DNA from: Leptospira abararensis | GTDB taxonomy: Bacteria > Spirochaetota > Leptospiria > Leptospirales > Leptospiraceae | Direction: 5' to 3' | DNA: 64,000 nucleotides | Assembly (NCBI RefSeq): GCF_016918735.1 | Contig: NZ_JAFFPR010000035.1 | Location: 1-64,000 of the forward strand | Shown: piece after piece, positions 17,074 to 26,305 of the stretch | How the letters are laid out: every line of letters starts with the position of its first letter | Position numbering within the stretch: position 1 is the first letter of the stretch | Position numbers and translations under genes: made by a program | Notes under the pieces: generated by a model | Seen by the model: only the letters and a program-made list of their open reading frames with translations | Told to the model about the DNA's origin: nothing | Database searches by the model: none

Positions 17074-18477
17074 ATGAACCAAGCCACACGCAGAGAACAC
17101 GACCTTTTGGGGGAGCGAGATCTCCCGGCCTTTGTCTATTGGGGCATCCATACCCTGCGAGCCCTAGAAAATTATCCCATTACTGGTAAAACCATCGGAA
17201 CCTATTCTGACTTAGTTCGAGCCCTTGCTTATATCAAAAGGGCCTCTGCCAAAGCCAATTTACAACTGGGACAACTTTCCAAAGAAAAAACAAAAATGAT
17301 TACGGAAGCCTGCGATAGAATCCTAAACGGTGAGTTCCATTCTGAATTTGTTGTAGATGTAATCCAAGGTGGGGCTGGGACTTCCACCAATATGAATGCC
17401 AATGAAGTGATTACAAATATAGCTTTAGAAATGAATGGATTTTCAAAGGGAGACTACGATCACCTACATCCCTTAAATGATGTCAATATGTCGCAAAGTA
17501 CAAATGATGTATACCCCACTTCCATTAAAGTTGCTGCGGTGTTTGCCATCAAAGGATTACTCGCGGCGATGGAAGGGCTCCAATTAGCTTTCCGCAAAAA
17601 ATCAGAAGAGTTCAAGGATATTTTAAAGATTGGTAGAACCCAATTGCAAGATGCAGTGCCTATGACCCTGGGACAAGAATTTTCTACCTACGATGTTATG
17701 TTAGGTGAGGATATCAGCCGATTAAAAGAAGCTACCTCCCTCATTGGAGAAATCAATTTAGGGGCTACGGCCATCGGTACCGGAATCAATACAGACATTC
17801 GGTATTCTCAAATTGTCACGGATATTTTATCCAACGACACAGGGCTTAGTCTAATTGCCGCACCCAATTTGATCGAAGCCACCCAAGACACAGGCGCCTT
17901 TGTACAGTTATCTGGTGTTCTCAAACGAATTGCGACCAAACTTTCTAAAGTATGTAATGACCTAAGACTTCTTTCCAGTGGGCCACAAGGTGGGTTTAAC
18001 GAAATCAATCTTCCTGCCAAAGCTGCAGGATCCTCCATTATGCCGGGAAAAGTAAACCCTATCATCCCAGAAGTGGTCAACCAAATCGCTTATGAAGTGA
18101 TTGGAAACGACATCACGATCACAATGGCGGCAGAAGCGGGACAACTCCAACTGAATGCTTTCGAACCTATTATCGCCCATAGTCTTTTTAAAAGTATTGA
18201 GCACCTAACAGCCGGTTGTAAAACATTAGAAACCAATTGTATCAATGGAATTACAGCCAATCGTGAACTACTCGAATCTCGAGTCAAAACCTCTGCAGGC
18301 CTTGCCACGGCCTTAAATCCATACATTGGGTACGAAAACGCAACCCTTGTAGCAAAGAAAGCCCTATTAGAGAACCGATCGGTTGAATCCATCGTACTTG
18401 AACTCGGATTATTAGAAGAAACTAAACTAAAAGAGATTCTGAGACCAGAAATCCTCACATCACCCCATACACTTTAG
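17074..18477 (+). CDS. aspA: Aspartate ammonia-lyase (aspartase)
   Basis: A 467-residue enzyme of the fumarase/aspartase superfamily that deaminates L-aspartate to fumarate and ammonia. Aspartase-type motifs run the whole length: REHDLLGERDLPA at the start, YWGIHTLRALEN, QGGAGTSTNMNANEV near residue 95, GRTQLQDAVPMTLGQE near 190, and the catalytic loop signature GSSIMPGKVNP at about residue 319. ITMAAEAGQLQLN and INGITANRE follow. These match aspartase better than class II fumarase. It starts at ATG 17074, divergent from the small exported protein. Confidence 0.95.
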   Translation: MNQATRREHDLLGERDLPAFVYWGIHTLRALENYPITGKTIGTYSDLVRALAYIKRASAKANLQLGQLSKEKTKMITEACDRILNGEFHSEFVVDVIQGGAGTSTNMNANEVITNIALEMNGFSKGDYDHLHPLNDVNMSQSTNDVYPTSIKVAAVFAIKGLLAAMEGLQLAFRKKSEEFKDILKIGRTQLQDAVPMTLGQEFSTYDVMLGEDISRLKEATSLIGEINLGATAIGTGINTDIRYSQIVTDILSNDTGLSLIAAPNLIEATQDTGAFVQLSGVLKRIATKLSKVCNDLRLLSSGPQGGFNEINLPAKAAGSSIMPGKVNPIIPEVVNQIAYEVIGNDITITMAAEAGQLQLNAFEPIIAHSLFKSIEHLTAGCKTLETNCINGITANRELLESRVKTSAGLATALNPYIGYENATLVAKKALLENRSVESIVLELGLLEETKLKEILRPEILTSPHTL

Positions 18478-18542
18478 AATAGGTTTATTTCTTGCTTTCT
18501 TTTTCTTTTTTTGGAAAATACGCTCGGCTCTATTCGTAATTT

Positions 18543-18926
18543 ATGAAACAATTAAGTATGGTATACCTAGTTGAAGATGATGTGATCACAACATTTCTCA
18601 TCAAAACTTTGATGGAGAAATTTTCTTTTGCAGACGAAATCCATGGATTCCAAAATGGTGAGGATGCCTTAAATGCCCTCTTAAGCGGATCTGTCGACCC
18701 TGACTTATTATTTTTAGATTTGAATATGCCCATCATGGATGGATGGGAGTTCCTAAGTGCTATAAGCAAACATCCCAAATACGCAAAACTTCCCATCTAT
18801 ATCCTCACCTCTTCCATTGACCCCACTGACAAGGCTCGTTCCGCAGAATTCAAAAATGTAAAAGGCTACCTTGTAAAACCCCTCTCCCTTAGAGATTTAC
18901 AATCGATCAACCCCTCAGTGGGCTAA
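18543..18926 (+). CDS. Single-domain response regulator (CheY-like)
   Basis: A 127-residue receiver domain without an output domain. The acidic pair EDD is at residues 11-13, the phospho-acceptor aspartate is in LFLDLNMPIMDGWEF at about residue 57, the conserved Thr/Ser is in ILTSS at about 88, and the lysine is in GYLVKPLS near 110. It could act as a phosphate shuttle or chemotaxis-type regulator. No partner kinase is adjacent. Confidence 0.9.
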   Translation: MKQLSMVYLVEDDVITTFLIKTLMEKFSFADEIHGFQNGEDALNALLSGSVDPDLLFLDLNMPIMDGWEFLSAISKHPKYAKLPIYILTSSIDPTDKARSAEFKNVKGYLVKPLSLRDLQSINPSVG

Positions 18927-18959
18927 TGAGACATATTTTTTTCTTCAGTTTTTCCCTTC

Positions 18960-19610
18960 TTGGCCGATCTTTTAGATGTGAGACTGACTGATATTCCCTC
19001 TGTATCTTCTGTGTTAAATCGGATGGAATCCCTTTCCAAACTTTCGGAAAATCCGAAGTCGTTGGTTTCTTTTCCTGATGTTTTAGAGAGGGAATGGAAC
19101 AAACAAAACCCAGCACAAAACCTGCCAGTAGTTCCTTCTCAAATAAAGCCCGTTGATTCCATCTCCCTCCCCTTTCCCGAAGAAAGGTCCAAAACCACTC
19201 TGTCATCAACGGATCTTGGAAACAAACCAACAGACATTCTCGGAACCATTGAATCGATTGCGAAATCCCAAGGGATGGATCCCAATTTGGTAAAAGCCAT
19301 GGTCAAAGCAGAATCGAATTTTAAACCCCAAGCTGTATCTCCCAAAGGTGCCATGGGCCTTATGCAACTGATGCCAGAAACAGCAGAATCTTTAGGAGTC
19401 GCAGATCCCTTTGATCCCGAAGACAATATTGGCGGTGGTGTGAAATTTTTAAAAGGCCTAATGAAAGAATTCAAAGATCCGGAAAAAGCCATTGCGGCTT
19501 ACAATGCAGGGCCAGGCGCAGTGAAACGATACAAAGGCATTCCTCCTTACGAAGAAACACAAAAATACGTAAACAAAGTCAAACGTTACTATAAAGATTT
19601 TAGTTCTTAA
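18960..19610 (+). CDS. Lytic transglycosylase, SLT domain
   Basis: A 216-residue protein ending in a soluble lytic transglycosylase domain (about residues 95-216): catalytic glutamate in VKAESNFKPQAVSPKGAMGL, LMQLMPETAESLG, NIGGGVKFLKGL and AYNAGPGAVKRY. These cleave peptidoglycan glycan strands. The first 90 residues are a low-complexity, probably disordered leader without a clear signal peptide. The start is uncertain: TTG at 18960, with a later ATG at 19023. Local remodelling, for example around flagella, is possible. Confidence 0.85.
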   Translation: MADLLDVRLTDIPSVSSVLNRMESLSKLSENPKSLVSFPDVLEREWNKQNPAQNLPVVPSQIKPVDSISLPFPEERSKTTLSSTDLGNKPTDILGTIESIAKSQGMDPNLVKAMVKAESNFKPQAVSPKGAMGLMQLMPETAESLGVADPFDPEDNIGGGVKFLKGLMKEFKDPEKAIAAYNAGPGAVKRYKGIPPYEETQKYVNKVKRYYKDFSS

Positions 19611-19620
19611 AATTTAGAAT

Positions 19621-20952
19621 CTAATAAAAAGTTAGGTATCCAAACTTTTTCTGCAGGCCGGCTGTATACACATCAAACGGACGTTTGATGGCAGTACCTA
19701 GCCAAGCTTCGTCTACTTTTTTCACAATAAATTGCAAACTCTTTTCATTTTTGATCTTTTCTGCTGTGGCTCTTTGGATGAGGACATCCGCTTCACTGAC
19801 AGGAACGATTGCAAAGGACCGAGAATTACGACGAAACAGTCCTGACTTTTGTATCAGCTGGATGTCTTGGTTCCAAATTCCATCCACATACAAAAACGAT
19901 TTATCGGAAACCTTTTCCTCACGCATGTATTTCGTTTTCGTACCCGTTTGGAAATAGAAAGCAAAGGAAAATTCTTTTGGTAGATAAATGGGATCTGATT
20001 TTAAAATCAGAGCTTGTCCAAAAGCCTTGGTCAGATTTTTGGATTGGAGTTCCCATGGTTCTTTGTTCAATGATTTTAAGTTTTTGAAAACAAAATAGAT
20101 AGAGCCAGCAATACAAAGAACAATGACAATCGATGCAGTGATCGTATTTAATTCTTTTTCTGTTTTTAATAACACATGGCCAATCCCAAGCACGATGAGT
20201 GGCAGTAGGATGAGTAACGCTGATGAATACCAAGTTTTGAATAAAAATGAGATGGAGTTTGGTCCAAAAAAATCTGTATAGGAAAAGTAAACGAGAGAGA
20301 GGATAAAAAAACCAAGATACCCCAGTAAAAATAGGAAGGGCATGTTTTTCTTTTTATAGAATACAGAAGTTTTTTGCGCGGCCTTACGAGACCCACGAAT
20401 TCCAGTAAAGATTACAAAAAAAGTAAATCCAAGATAAAACATAATAAAACTAGAAAAAAAAGCAAAAGCAGTAAAGGTAGGAAAGATGAGAAGATCTGTC
20501 ATCTTCTCCAATCGAAAAGTTAAAAAGACAAGAAGTAAAAACACGAGACAAAGTGTCTCAGTGAAATAAGAAGTAGGGAAACCATAGGAAAACGGCAAAA
20601 AAGCAGCCAGGTAAACCAAAAGGTAATGGTTTCGTTTCCACTCTTCTTGTTTTAGTAACAACATAAAAAGATGAAGGAAAAGACTATAAAAAAGTCCAGC
20701 TAACACAAGAAAGGATGGGATATAATTCATCCCAAAAAGTTTTTTCCATGCCACAACAAACCAGATAGCGAGTGGTTCTCTGGCGGAAACGAGTCCCCCT
20801 TCTTCTGTTGCGGCCTTGGTATTGGCCAAAAACTCCCATTCGGTCTCGGTAGTAGGAAATGGTCTAAAATAAGAAAACAGAGCAAAGCCCAAACTTAAGA
20901 GTAAGATGCTAAAAAGGAAAGGAAGTGGTGAAAAAGGTTTAGGGTCTCGCAT
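19621..20952 (-). CDS. Polytopic membrane protein, possible GT-C-type glycosyltransferase
   Basis: A 443-residue protein with about ten hydrophobic spans up to residue 300 and a periplasmic C-terminal part of about 140 residues. The first loop after span one has FPTTETEWEFLANTKAATEE with acidic residues, as in GT-C lipid-linked sugar transferases. Topology resembles the plus-strand protein at 58094-59272, but I see no diagnostic signature, so this is a structural guess. It is divergent from meaA and convergent with the lytic transglycosylase. Confidence 0.6.
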   Translation of the reverse strand: MRDPKPFSPLPFLFSILLLSLGFALFSYFRPFPTTETEWEFLANTKAATEEGGLVSAREPLAIWFVVAWKKLFGMNYIPSFLVLAGLFYSLFLHLFMLLLKQEEWKRNHYLLVYLAAFLPFSYGFPTSYFTETLCLVFLLLVFLTFRLEKMTDLLIFPTFTAFAFFSSFIMFYLGFTFFVIFTGIRGSRKAAQKTSVFYKKKNMPFLFLLGYLGFFILSLVYFSYTDFFGPNSISFLFKTWYSSALLILLPLIVLGIGHVLLKTEKELNTITASIVIVLCIAGSIYFVFKNLKSLNKEPWELQSKNLTKAFGQALILKSDPIYLPKEFSFAFYFQTGTKTKYMREEKVSDKSFLYVDGIWNQDIQLIQKSGLFRRNSRSFAIVPVSEADVLIQRATAEKIKNEKSLQFIVKKVDEAWLGTAIKRPFDVYTAGLQKKFGYLTFY

Positions 20953-21053
20953 CTTGGAAAAGGCTCAAATTGCCTAGTCCTGTATAAATTTTTAGGTGAA
21001 AATATTCCAGAAGATTTTCAATTATACATAGAATTTATAAAACGAGGCAAAGA

Positions 21054-23072
21054 ATGTCCGCCGAAAAAAAAGATTACCTTCTCGTGGACGAGAATGGGCA
21101 GGGAAAACCTGACAAACCATGGATTTTTAGGACTTATGCAGGGCATACCAATGCAAAAGCCTCCAATGAGTTGTACAGAAAGAACCTTTCTAAAGGCCAA
21201 ACAGGGCTTTCCATTGCATTTGATCTCCCAACACAGTGTGGTTATAGTTCCGACCACGAGGTATCACGCCCAGAAATCGGAAAGGTGGGAGTTCCCATCA
21301 ACTCTTTAGAAGACTTTCGTATTTTATTCGACCAGATCCCGATTGAAGAGATGAACACCTCCATGACCATCAATGGAACCTCCATGTGGTTACTTTCGCT
21401 ATATGTTGCCCTTGCTGAAGAACGCGGTGTCCCACTCGAAAAACTCAATGGAACCACTCAAAACGATCTTATCAAAGAATACTTAGCGCGCGGAACCTAT
21501 ATCTATCCTCCTAAAGAATCTATGAAAATCATCGTGGATATGTATGAGTATAGTTTACACAAAATTCCTAAATGGAATCCGTCTAACATTTGTTCCTACC
21601 ACTTACAAGAAGCAGGTGCCACTCCTGTCCAAGAACTTTCCTTTGCGCTAGCAACCGCCATTGCCGTGTTAGATGCCATTAAAGAAAGAAACTGTTTTAC
21701 AGCAGAAGAATTTGAGCAGTGTGTGGGTCGGATTTCCTTTTTTGTCAATGCAGGGATTCGTTTTGTGGAAGAGATGTGCAAAATGCGCGCCTTCACAGAA
21801 ATGTGGGAAGAGATCACAACAGAACGTTATGCCGTAAAAACAGCAAAATACCGAGTGTTCCGTTATGGAGTGCAAGTCAACTCCCTTGGACTTACAGAAG
21901 AACAACCGGAAAACAACGCGTGGAGGATTCTTATTGAATCCCTGGGTGTGACACTTTCTAGAAATGCAAGATGCCGTGCCCTCCAACTCCCTGCTTGGAA
22001 CGAAGCCCTTTCCCTCCCAAGACCTTGGGACCAACAATGGTCACTCCGTTTACAACAAGTACTTGCTTATGAAACAGACCTTCTCGAATACCCAGACATC
22101 TTCGAAGGATCCAAAGTCATTGAATCGAAAGTAAAGGCTCTCAAAGAAGAAGCCAAACTCGAGATTCAAAAGATAATCGATATGGGCGGAGCCCTTGTTG
22201 CGATTGAAAATGGATACATGAAATCTCAACTTGTGAAATCACAAACAGAGAGACTTTCCAAAATCAATTCCAACGAACTAGTGATTGTTGGAAAAAACAA
22301 ATGGACCGACGGAATCAAATCTCCACTCATGACTGACTCGGATGGAGGTATCTTTAAAGTAGATCCTAAATCCGCCGAACAAACATTAAACGTATTAGCG
22401 GAAGCAAAAACTCGCCGTAACGCGGAAGTAGCAAAAAAATCTTTAGAGGAACTAAAACAAGCAGCGAAAGATGGGAAAAACTTGATGCCTTATTCGATTG
22501 CTTGTGCAAAAGCACTTGTGACTACAGGGGAATGGGCGGATGCTCTTCGCGAAGTGTATGGGGAATACAACCCACCCACTGGTGTGGATGGCCAAAAGTT
22601 ATTTTTGTCGGATGATAAAGTTTCTACAGTTCGTGGGAAAGTGGACGCCTTTACCAAAGCCAATGGACATAGACCCAAAATTGTTGTGGGAAAACCAGGA
22701 CTTGACGGCCATTCGAATGGGGCTGAGATGATTGCAGTATCCGCAAAACACAGTGGTTTTGATGTGATTTATTCAGGAATTCGCCTTTCTCCAGAAGAAA
22801 TCGTTCAGTCCGCCGTCGAAGAGAATGCCAATGTCATTGGACTATCCATTCTTTCTGGTTCTCACAAAGAAATCGTAAAACAGTTGTTTGATGAACTTAC
22901 TCACTACAAGGCAAAAATCCCTGTAGTGATTGGCGGAATCATTCCTGAATCCGACTTTGAAGAACTAAGAGCTATGGGAATTCGGGAAATCTTTACACCA
23001 AAAGATTATGATCTCATGTCGATTATGAACAAAATCATCGATATCATCACCGTAGAACCAGTTCTCGTTTAA
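21054..23072 (+). CDS. meaA: MeaA / ethylmalonyl-CoA mutase-like cobalamin enzyme
   Basis: A 672-residue acyl-CoA mutase. The substrate barrel has FDLPTQCGYSSDHE, INSLEDFRILFDQIP and MNTSMTINGTSMW near residues 60-115, GTTQNDLIKEYLARGTYIYPP, and NICSYHLQEAGATPVQE. The cobalamin domain at the C-terminus has the DxHxxG motif in GLDGHSNGAEMIA at about residue 552 and GGIIPESD. The wording of these motifs is closest to MeaA, the ethylmalonyl-CoA mutase of Methylobacterium, though methylmalonyl-CoA mutase activity cannot be excluded. The ATG has a modest AGGCAAAG site. Confidence 0.88.
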   Translation: MSAEKKDYLLVDENGQGKPDKPWIFRTYAGHTNAKASNELYRKNLSKGQTGLSIAFDLPTQCGYSSDHEVSRPEIGKVGVPINSLEDFRILFDQIPIEEMNTSMTINGTSMWLLSLYVALAEERGVPLEKLNGTTQNDLIKEYLARGTYIYPPKESMKIIVDMYEYSLHKIPKWNPSNICSYHLQEAGATPVQELSFALATAIAVLDAIKERNCFTAEEFEQCVGRISFFVNAGIRFVEEMCKMRAFTEMWEEITTERYAVKTAKYRVFRYGVQVNSLGLTEEQPENNAWRILIESLGVTLSRNARCRALQLPAWNEALSLPRPWDQQWSLRLQQVLAYETDLLEYPDIFEGSKVIESKVKALKEEAKLEIQKIIDMGGALVAIENGYMKSQLVKSQTERLSKINSNELVIVGKNKWTDGIKSPLMTDSDGGIFKVDPKSAEQTLNVLAEAKTRRNAEVAKKSLEELKQAAKDGKNLMPYSIACAKALVTTGEWADALREVYGEYNPPTGVDGQKLFLSDDKVSTVRGKVDAFTKANGHRPKIVVGKPGLDGHSNGAEMIAVSAKHSGFDVIYSGIRLSPEEIVQSAVEENANVIGLSILSGSHKEIVKQLFDELTHYKAKIPVVIGGIIPESDFEELRAMGIREIFTPKDYDLMSIMNKIIDIITVEPVLV

Positions 23073-23090
23073 ACGAAGGCCAATTTTCCA

Positions 23091-23128
23091 CTTCCATTGC
23101 AACTGTTAATGCGGATCTGCAATGGAAG
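23091..23128. repeat. Inverted repeat between meaA and meaB
   Basis: CTTCCATTGCA (23091-23101) and TGCAATGGAAG (23118-23128) form a perfect 11-bp stem with a 16-base loop. It sits 18 bases past the meaA stop and 42 before the meaB start. With no T-tract it may attenuate or process the transcript between the two genes. Confidence 0.55.
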
Positions 23129-23170
23129 GTTCCACGACTCTATTTTAATTCTAAACTATGGCAACATCCC

Positions 23171-24163
23171 TTGATTGATACGAAAGAATCTTTACCCCAA
23201 TTGGTTTCTGATGCTCTCCTCGGGGAAAAATATCCGATAGCCAAAATCATCTCGCGAATCGAAACCGAAAAAAATTTAGAATTTCGGGAATCATTATTCC
23301 AGGAACTATCCCTCCAAAAACCAGATTATAAAGAAGGACTCACCATTGGGATCACGGGAACTCCTGGGGCCGGCAAATCCTCGTTACTTGGGGAACTCTG
23401 TCGCCTTTTCTTGGAATTTGCTCCCGATAAAAAAATGGCCATTGTTGCCATTGACCCCTCTTCCAATGTCAGCGGTGGATCCATCCTTGGAGATAGAACT
23501 CGTGTCACTCTCCCAAGACGTGACATCCGACTGTATTTTCGCTCCCAACCATCCCAATTGGAACTCGGTGGACTGAATCCCTATACTTACCATGTCATTC
23601 GATTTTTGCGACGAGTGTTTGATTATGTATTCATTGAAACTGTAGGCATTGGCCAAAACGAAATTTCAGTATCCCTAATCTCTGATTTGTCCTTTCTTGT
23701 GATGCAACCCCTCGGCGGTGACCAAGTGCAATTTATGAAGTCTGGAATTATGGAAGTTCCAGAAGCATTTATCATCAACAAATGTGACGAAGAGTCTTTG
23801 GCCAATTCCAGTTACTATATGTTACAATCCACTTTGGAATTTATCAAAGACATCCTTCCTAACCACTCGCTTCCTCCCATTTTCAAAACATCAGTTACGA
23901 AACGCAAAGGTATCGAAGAGCTATTACAATACATCCTTAAATATCAAAAGAGAAAGGATAAAAATGCAGAAACACTCACCCAACTCACACAATGGATTCG
24001 CAATGAATATGGTAGGTGGGGAATTTCGATTTGGGAAGAACTCGAATCGTCCCAGTGGAACAGAGCCGTCAAACAAAACCCACTGGGTGGAATTCATAAA
24101 TTAAAGTATGAAGAGGAGGAACGTAAAATTGTTTCCTCCATCCAAACAAAAATAAAAATATAA
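23171..24163 (+). CDS. meaB: MeaB-type GTPase chaperone of the cobalamin mutase
   Basis: A 330-residue G3E-family P-loop GTPase that protects and reactivates acyl-CoA mutases. The P-loop GTPGAGKSSLLGEL is near residue 60, the switch region AIDPSSNVSGGSILGDRTR near 95, the FIETVGIGQNE motif near 155 and the base-specificity motif INKCDEES near 200. The chosen TTG at 23171 lies within a frame open back to meaA, with no ATG or GTG upstream, so the exact start is uncertain. Its position directly downstream of meaA fits the established pairing. Confidence 0.9.
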   Translation: MIDTKESLPQLVSDALLGEKYPIAKIISRIETEKNLEFRESLFQELSLQKPDYKEGLTIGITGTPGAGKSSLLGELCRLFLEFAPDKKMAIVAIDPSSNVSGGSILGDRTRVTLPRRDIRLYFRSQPSQLELGGLNPYTYHVIRFLRRVFDYVFIETVGIGQNEISVSLISDLSFLVMQPLGGDQVQFMKSGIMEVPEAFIINKCDEESLANSSYYMLQSTLEFIKDILPNHSLPPIFKTSVTKRKGIEELLQYILKYQKRKDKNAETLTQLTQWIRNEYGRWGISIWEELESSQWNRAVKQNPLGGIHKLKYEEEERKIVSSIQTKIKI

Positions 24164-24199
24164 CTATTTGTGTGATGATCTAAACGGTCGAAATTCCCT

Positions 24200-24217
24200 A
24201 ACGGTAACCATACCGTT
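24200..24217. terminator. Terminator hairpin between convergent genes
   Basis: AACGGTA (24200-24206) pairs with TACCGTT (24211-24217) around an ACCA loop, followed by TTCT. It lies between the convergent ends of meaB (24163) and the thioesterase gene (24238). Confidence 0.5.
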
Positions 24218-24237
24218 TCTAACCTAACTTAACCAGC

Positions 24238-24660
24238 TTAGGCCAATACTTTTAAAAAAACTTCGGGTATAGGACAAGGTTTCCTTTCCGCATAATCAAA
24301 AAATACGATGGCAGTTTTGGCTCTTGCAATTTCTTTACCTCCATTCTTATGAGAGATGACATACACCATCTCTAAAGACTTTTTGGATATGTTGTCTACA
24401 TAGAGTAACATCTCTAAGTCATCTGGGAAAAAGGCCTCCGATTTATACACGATGGCCACATCAGATACTACAATGCCCTTTCCTTCTACATTGATTTCTG
24501 TCCAACCATGAAAATGGAAAAATCGAGCCCGGCATTCATGAGTTAAGGTCAAAATCGCATCATGAGCCAAATGACCTGCAAAGTTAATGTCCGAGATCCG
24601 AACACTAAGATCCGTAGAGAAAATTTCTTTTTCTGGAATATCGATAGTAATTCTTGCCAT
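24238..24660 (-). CDS. Acyl-CoA thioesterase, hot-dog fold (4HBT family)
   Basis: A 140-residue hot-dog thioesterase. It has VRISDINFAGHLAHDAIL, where D and N/H correspond to the catalytic region of 4-hydroxybenzoyl-CoA thioesterase-like enzymes. A long-helix segment THECRARFFHFHGW follows, then the strand VSDVAIVYKSEAFFPDDLEM. It hydrolyses acyl-CoA or acyl-ACP; the substrate is unknown. It is the last gene of a glycerolipid operon, one base from glpD, so a role in fatty-acyl supply is reasonable. Confidence 0.85.
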   Translation of the reverse strand: MARITIDIPEKEIFSTDLSVRISDINFAGHLAHDAILTLTHECRARFFHFHGWTEINVEGKGIVVSDVAIVYKSEAFFPDDLEMLLYVDNISKKSLEMVYVISHKNGGKEIARAKTAIVFFDYAERKPCPIPEVFLKVLA

Positions 24661-26301
24661 TTAATCCACAAACCACTTGTATCTTTGGTCAACGGCTTTT
24701 ATCTCTTCTTTGGTTCTGTCAGCATTCCATCCGAGCAATTTAGCAATTTTTTTATCCAACCGAGTCCTTTCTAAAGGATCCAGATTTCCTACAGTTCCGA
24801 CTCCCGACCTTCTAAAATAAAAATCCGTTAGGTGGAGAATTTCTTCATGAGTTACCAAATATTCCACTTCTTCTTCGTAATAAATTTCTCCATTGGGAAT
24901 TCGATAGGAATCGTTTCTTTCCAAAGACAAAATTTTCCAAGCCACACTTCCATACCGTCTCGCCAAAGTATCAATTTTAGATCCTGCAGCTTTTGGAAAT
25001 TTAAACTCTAATTCATTTGTAAGTTCTTTTAAACTTTGGTATCTCCCCCCAAGTAACGGTGTGAATTTTGTAACACAGGTTGATTCCGCGCCTTTATAAT
25101 ACAAATCAATCGCATTCACTAAAGTTTCGGCCACGGCCCGGCTTGTTGTATATTTCCCACCTAATGCAGAAAAGAATCCGGGGAACCCTTCTTTTTCATA
25201 GTGAAAAATCTCTGATTTCCGTGATGCAGAATAAGTACCTTCCGTACTTCCCGGATCTTCTACAAGAGGGCGAAGACCACCATAGTAATAATCCACATCT
25301 TTCAGAGTTAATTTTGCAAATCCAAAACTATAATTCACTTCATCTAATAAATCTACAATTTCAGATTGTTTGACTTTAAAAACATCAGGATCCTCCTCAT
25401 AGGCAGTATCCGTAGTTCCTACAATGGTTTTTCCTCGCCATGGGATGACAAACAAATGTGATCCGTCTCTTTTAGATAAAACCACACATTCATTGCCACA
25501 AATATTACGAACCACAGCATGGATTCCTTTGGAGCGAACCAATTTTTTTTCTGCAGTGACACCAGTCATCGACTCAATCACATCGGCCCATGGACCTGCT
25601 GAATTCACAACCATCTTGGTCGATACCAATACCTTTTTTCCAGAAATAGAATCGGTAAGACCAACCGTATAACCGCCGCTATTTTGTTTCTTTAACGTAG
25701 TGACAGAAAGGTAATTAAAAGCATGTGCACCCTTTTCTTTAGCTGATAAAATAAACTCTGTTGTATGTTTTTCCGGATTGGGATTAGCATAGTCGTAGTA
25801 TTGAAAACTCCCTTTCAGAGATTTTCGACTAAGTCCAAGAACTTTATATATGGTTTCTCCTAATGAATTCCATCGGTATCGGGGAAGCTGCACATCTGGA
25901 TCAATTTCTTTATTCCGATCAAAGGATAAAGCATTGTACAATTCCATTCCCAAAAACAATTGAATGCGTTGGAACCAAGATCGGATAGGAATGATAAAAC
26001 CCATAGGCCGAACCGCATGGGGGGAAATTTTTGCCAAATACCTGCGCTCGGATAACGATTCACGAACCAGTGCAAACTCTAAATTCTTTAGATACCTGAG
26101 TCCCCCATGAATTAATTTTGAGGTGGCTTGGCTTGTACCGGAAGCATAATCATTTTTTTCTACAAGAAGGCAATTGTAACCACGAAGGGTGGCATCCCAA
26201 AGGACATTGGCACCTGTGATTCCACCGCCAATGATGATAATGTCGTATTCATTTTTAAGATTTTTTAATCGGGAGTTTTCTAGTTTTGTAATATGTTTCA
26301 T
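24661..26301 (-). CDS. glpD: Glycerol-3-phosphate dehydrogenase, FAD-dependent
   Basis: A 546-residue flavoenzyme that oxidises glycerol-3-phosphate to dihydroxyacetone phosphate and passes electrons to quinone. The FAD motif DIIIIGGGITGANVLWDATL is at about residues 19-38, with the family motif SKLIHGGLRYL near 65. Central motifs include VVNSAGPWAD and HLFVIPWRGKTIVGTTD. The C-terminal helical domain has the region WNADRTKEEI. I use the ATG at 26301, four bases beyond the stop of the kinase gene; a longer frame would run into that gene. It supplies or removes DHAP, the substrate of the alkyl-DHAP synthase-like enzyme in the same operon. Confidence 0.93.
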   Translation of the reverse strand: MKHITKLENSRLKNLKNEYDIIIIGGGITGANVLWDATLRGYNCLLVEKNDYASGTSQATSKLIHGGLRYLKNLEFALVRESLSERRYLAKISPHAVRPMGFIIPIRSWFQRIQLFLGMELYNALSFDRNKEIDPDVQLPRYRWNSLGETIYKVLGLSRKSLKGSFQYYDYANPNPEKHTTEFILSAKEKGAHAFNYLSVTTLKKQNSGGYTVGLTDSISGKKVLVSTKMVVNSAGPWADVIESMTGVTAEKKLVRSKGIHAVVRNICGNECVVLSKRDGSHLFVIPWRGKTIVGTTDTAYEEDPDVFKVKQSEIVDLLDEVNYSFGFAKLTLKDVDYYYGGLRPLVEDPGSTEGTYSASRKSEIFHYEKEGFPGFFSALGGKYTTSRAVAETLVNAIDLYYKGAESTCVTKFTPLLGGRYQSLKELTNELEFKFPKAAGSKIDTLARRYGSVAWKILSLERNDSYRIPNGEIYYEEEVEYLVTHEEILHLTDFYFRRSGVGTVGNLDPLERTRLDKKIAKLLGWNADRTKEEIKAVDQRYKWFVD

Positions 26302-26305
26302 TCGT

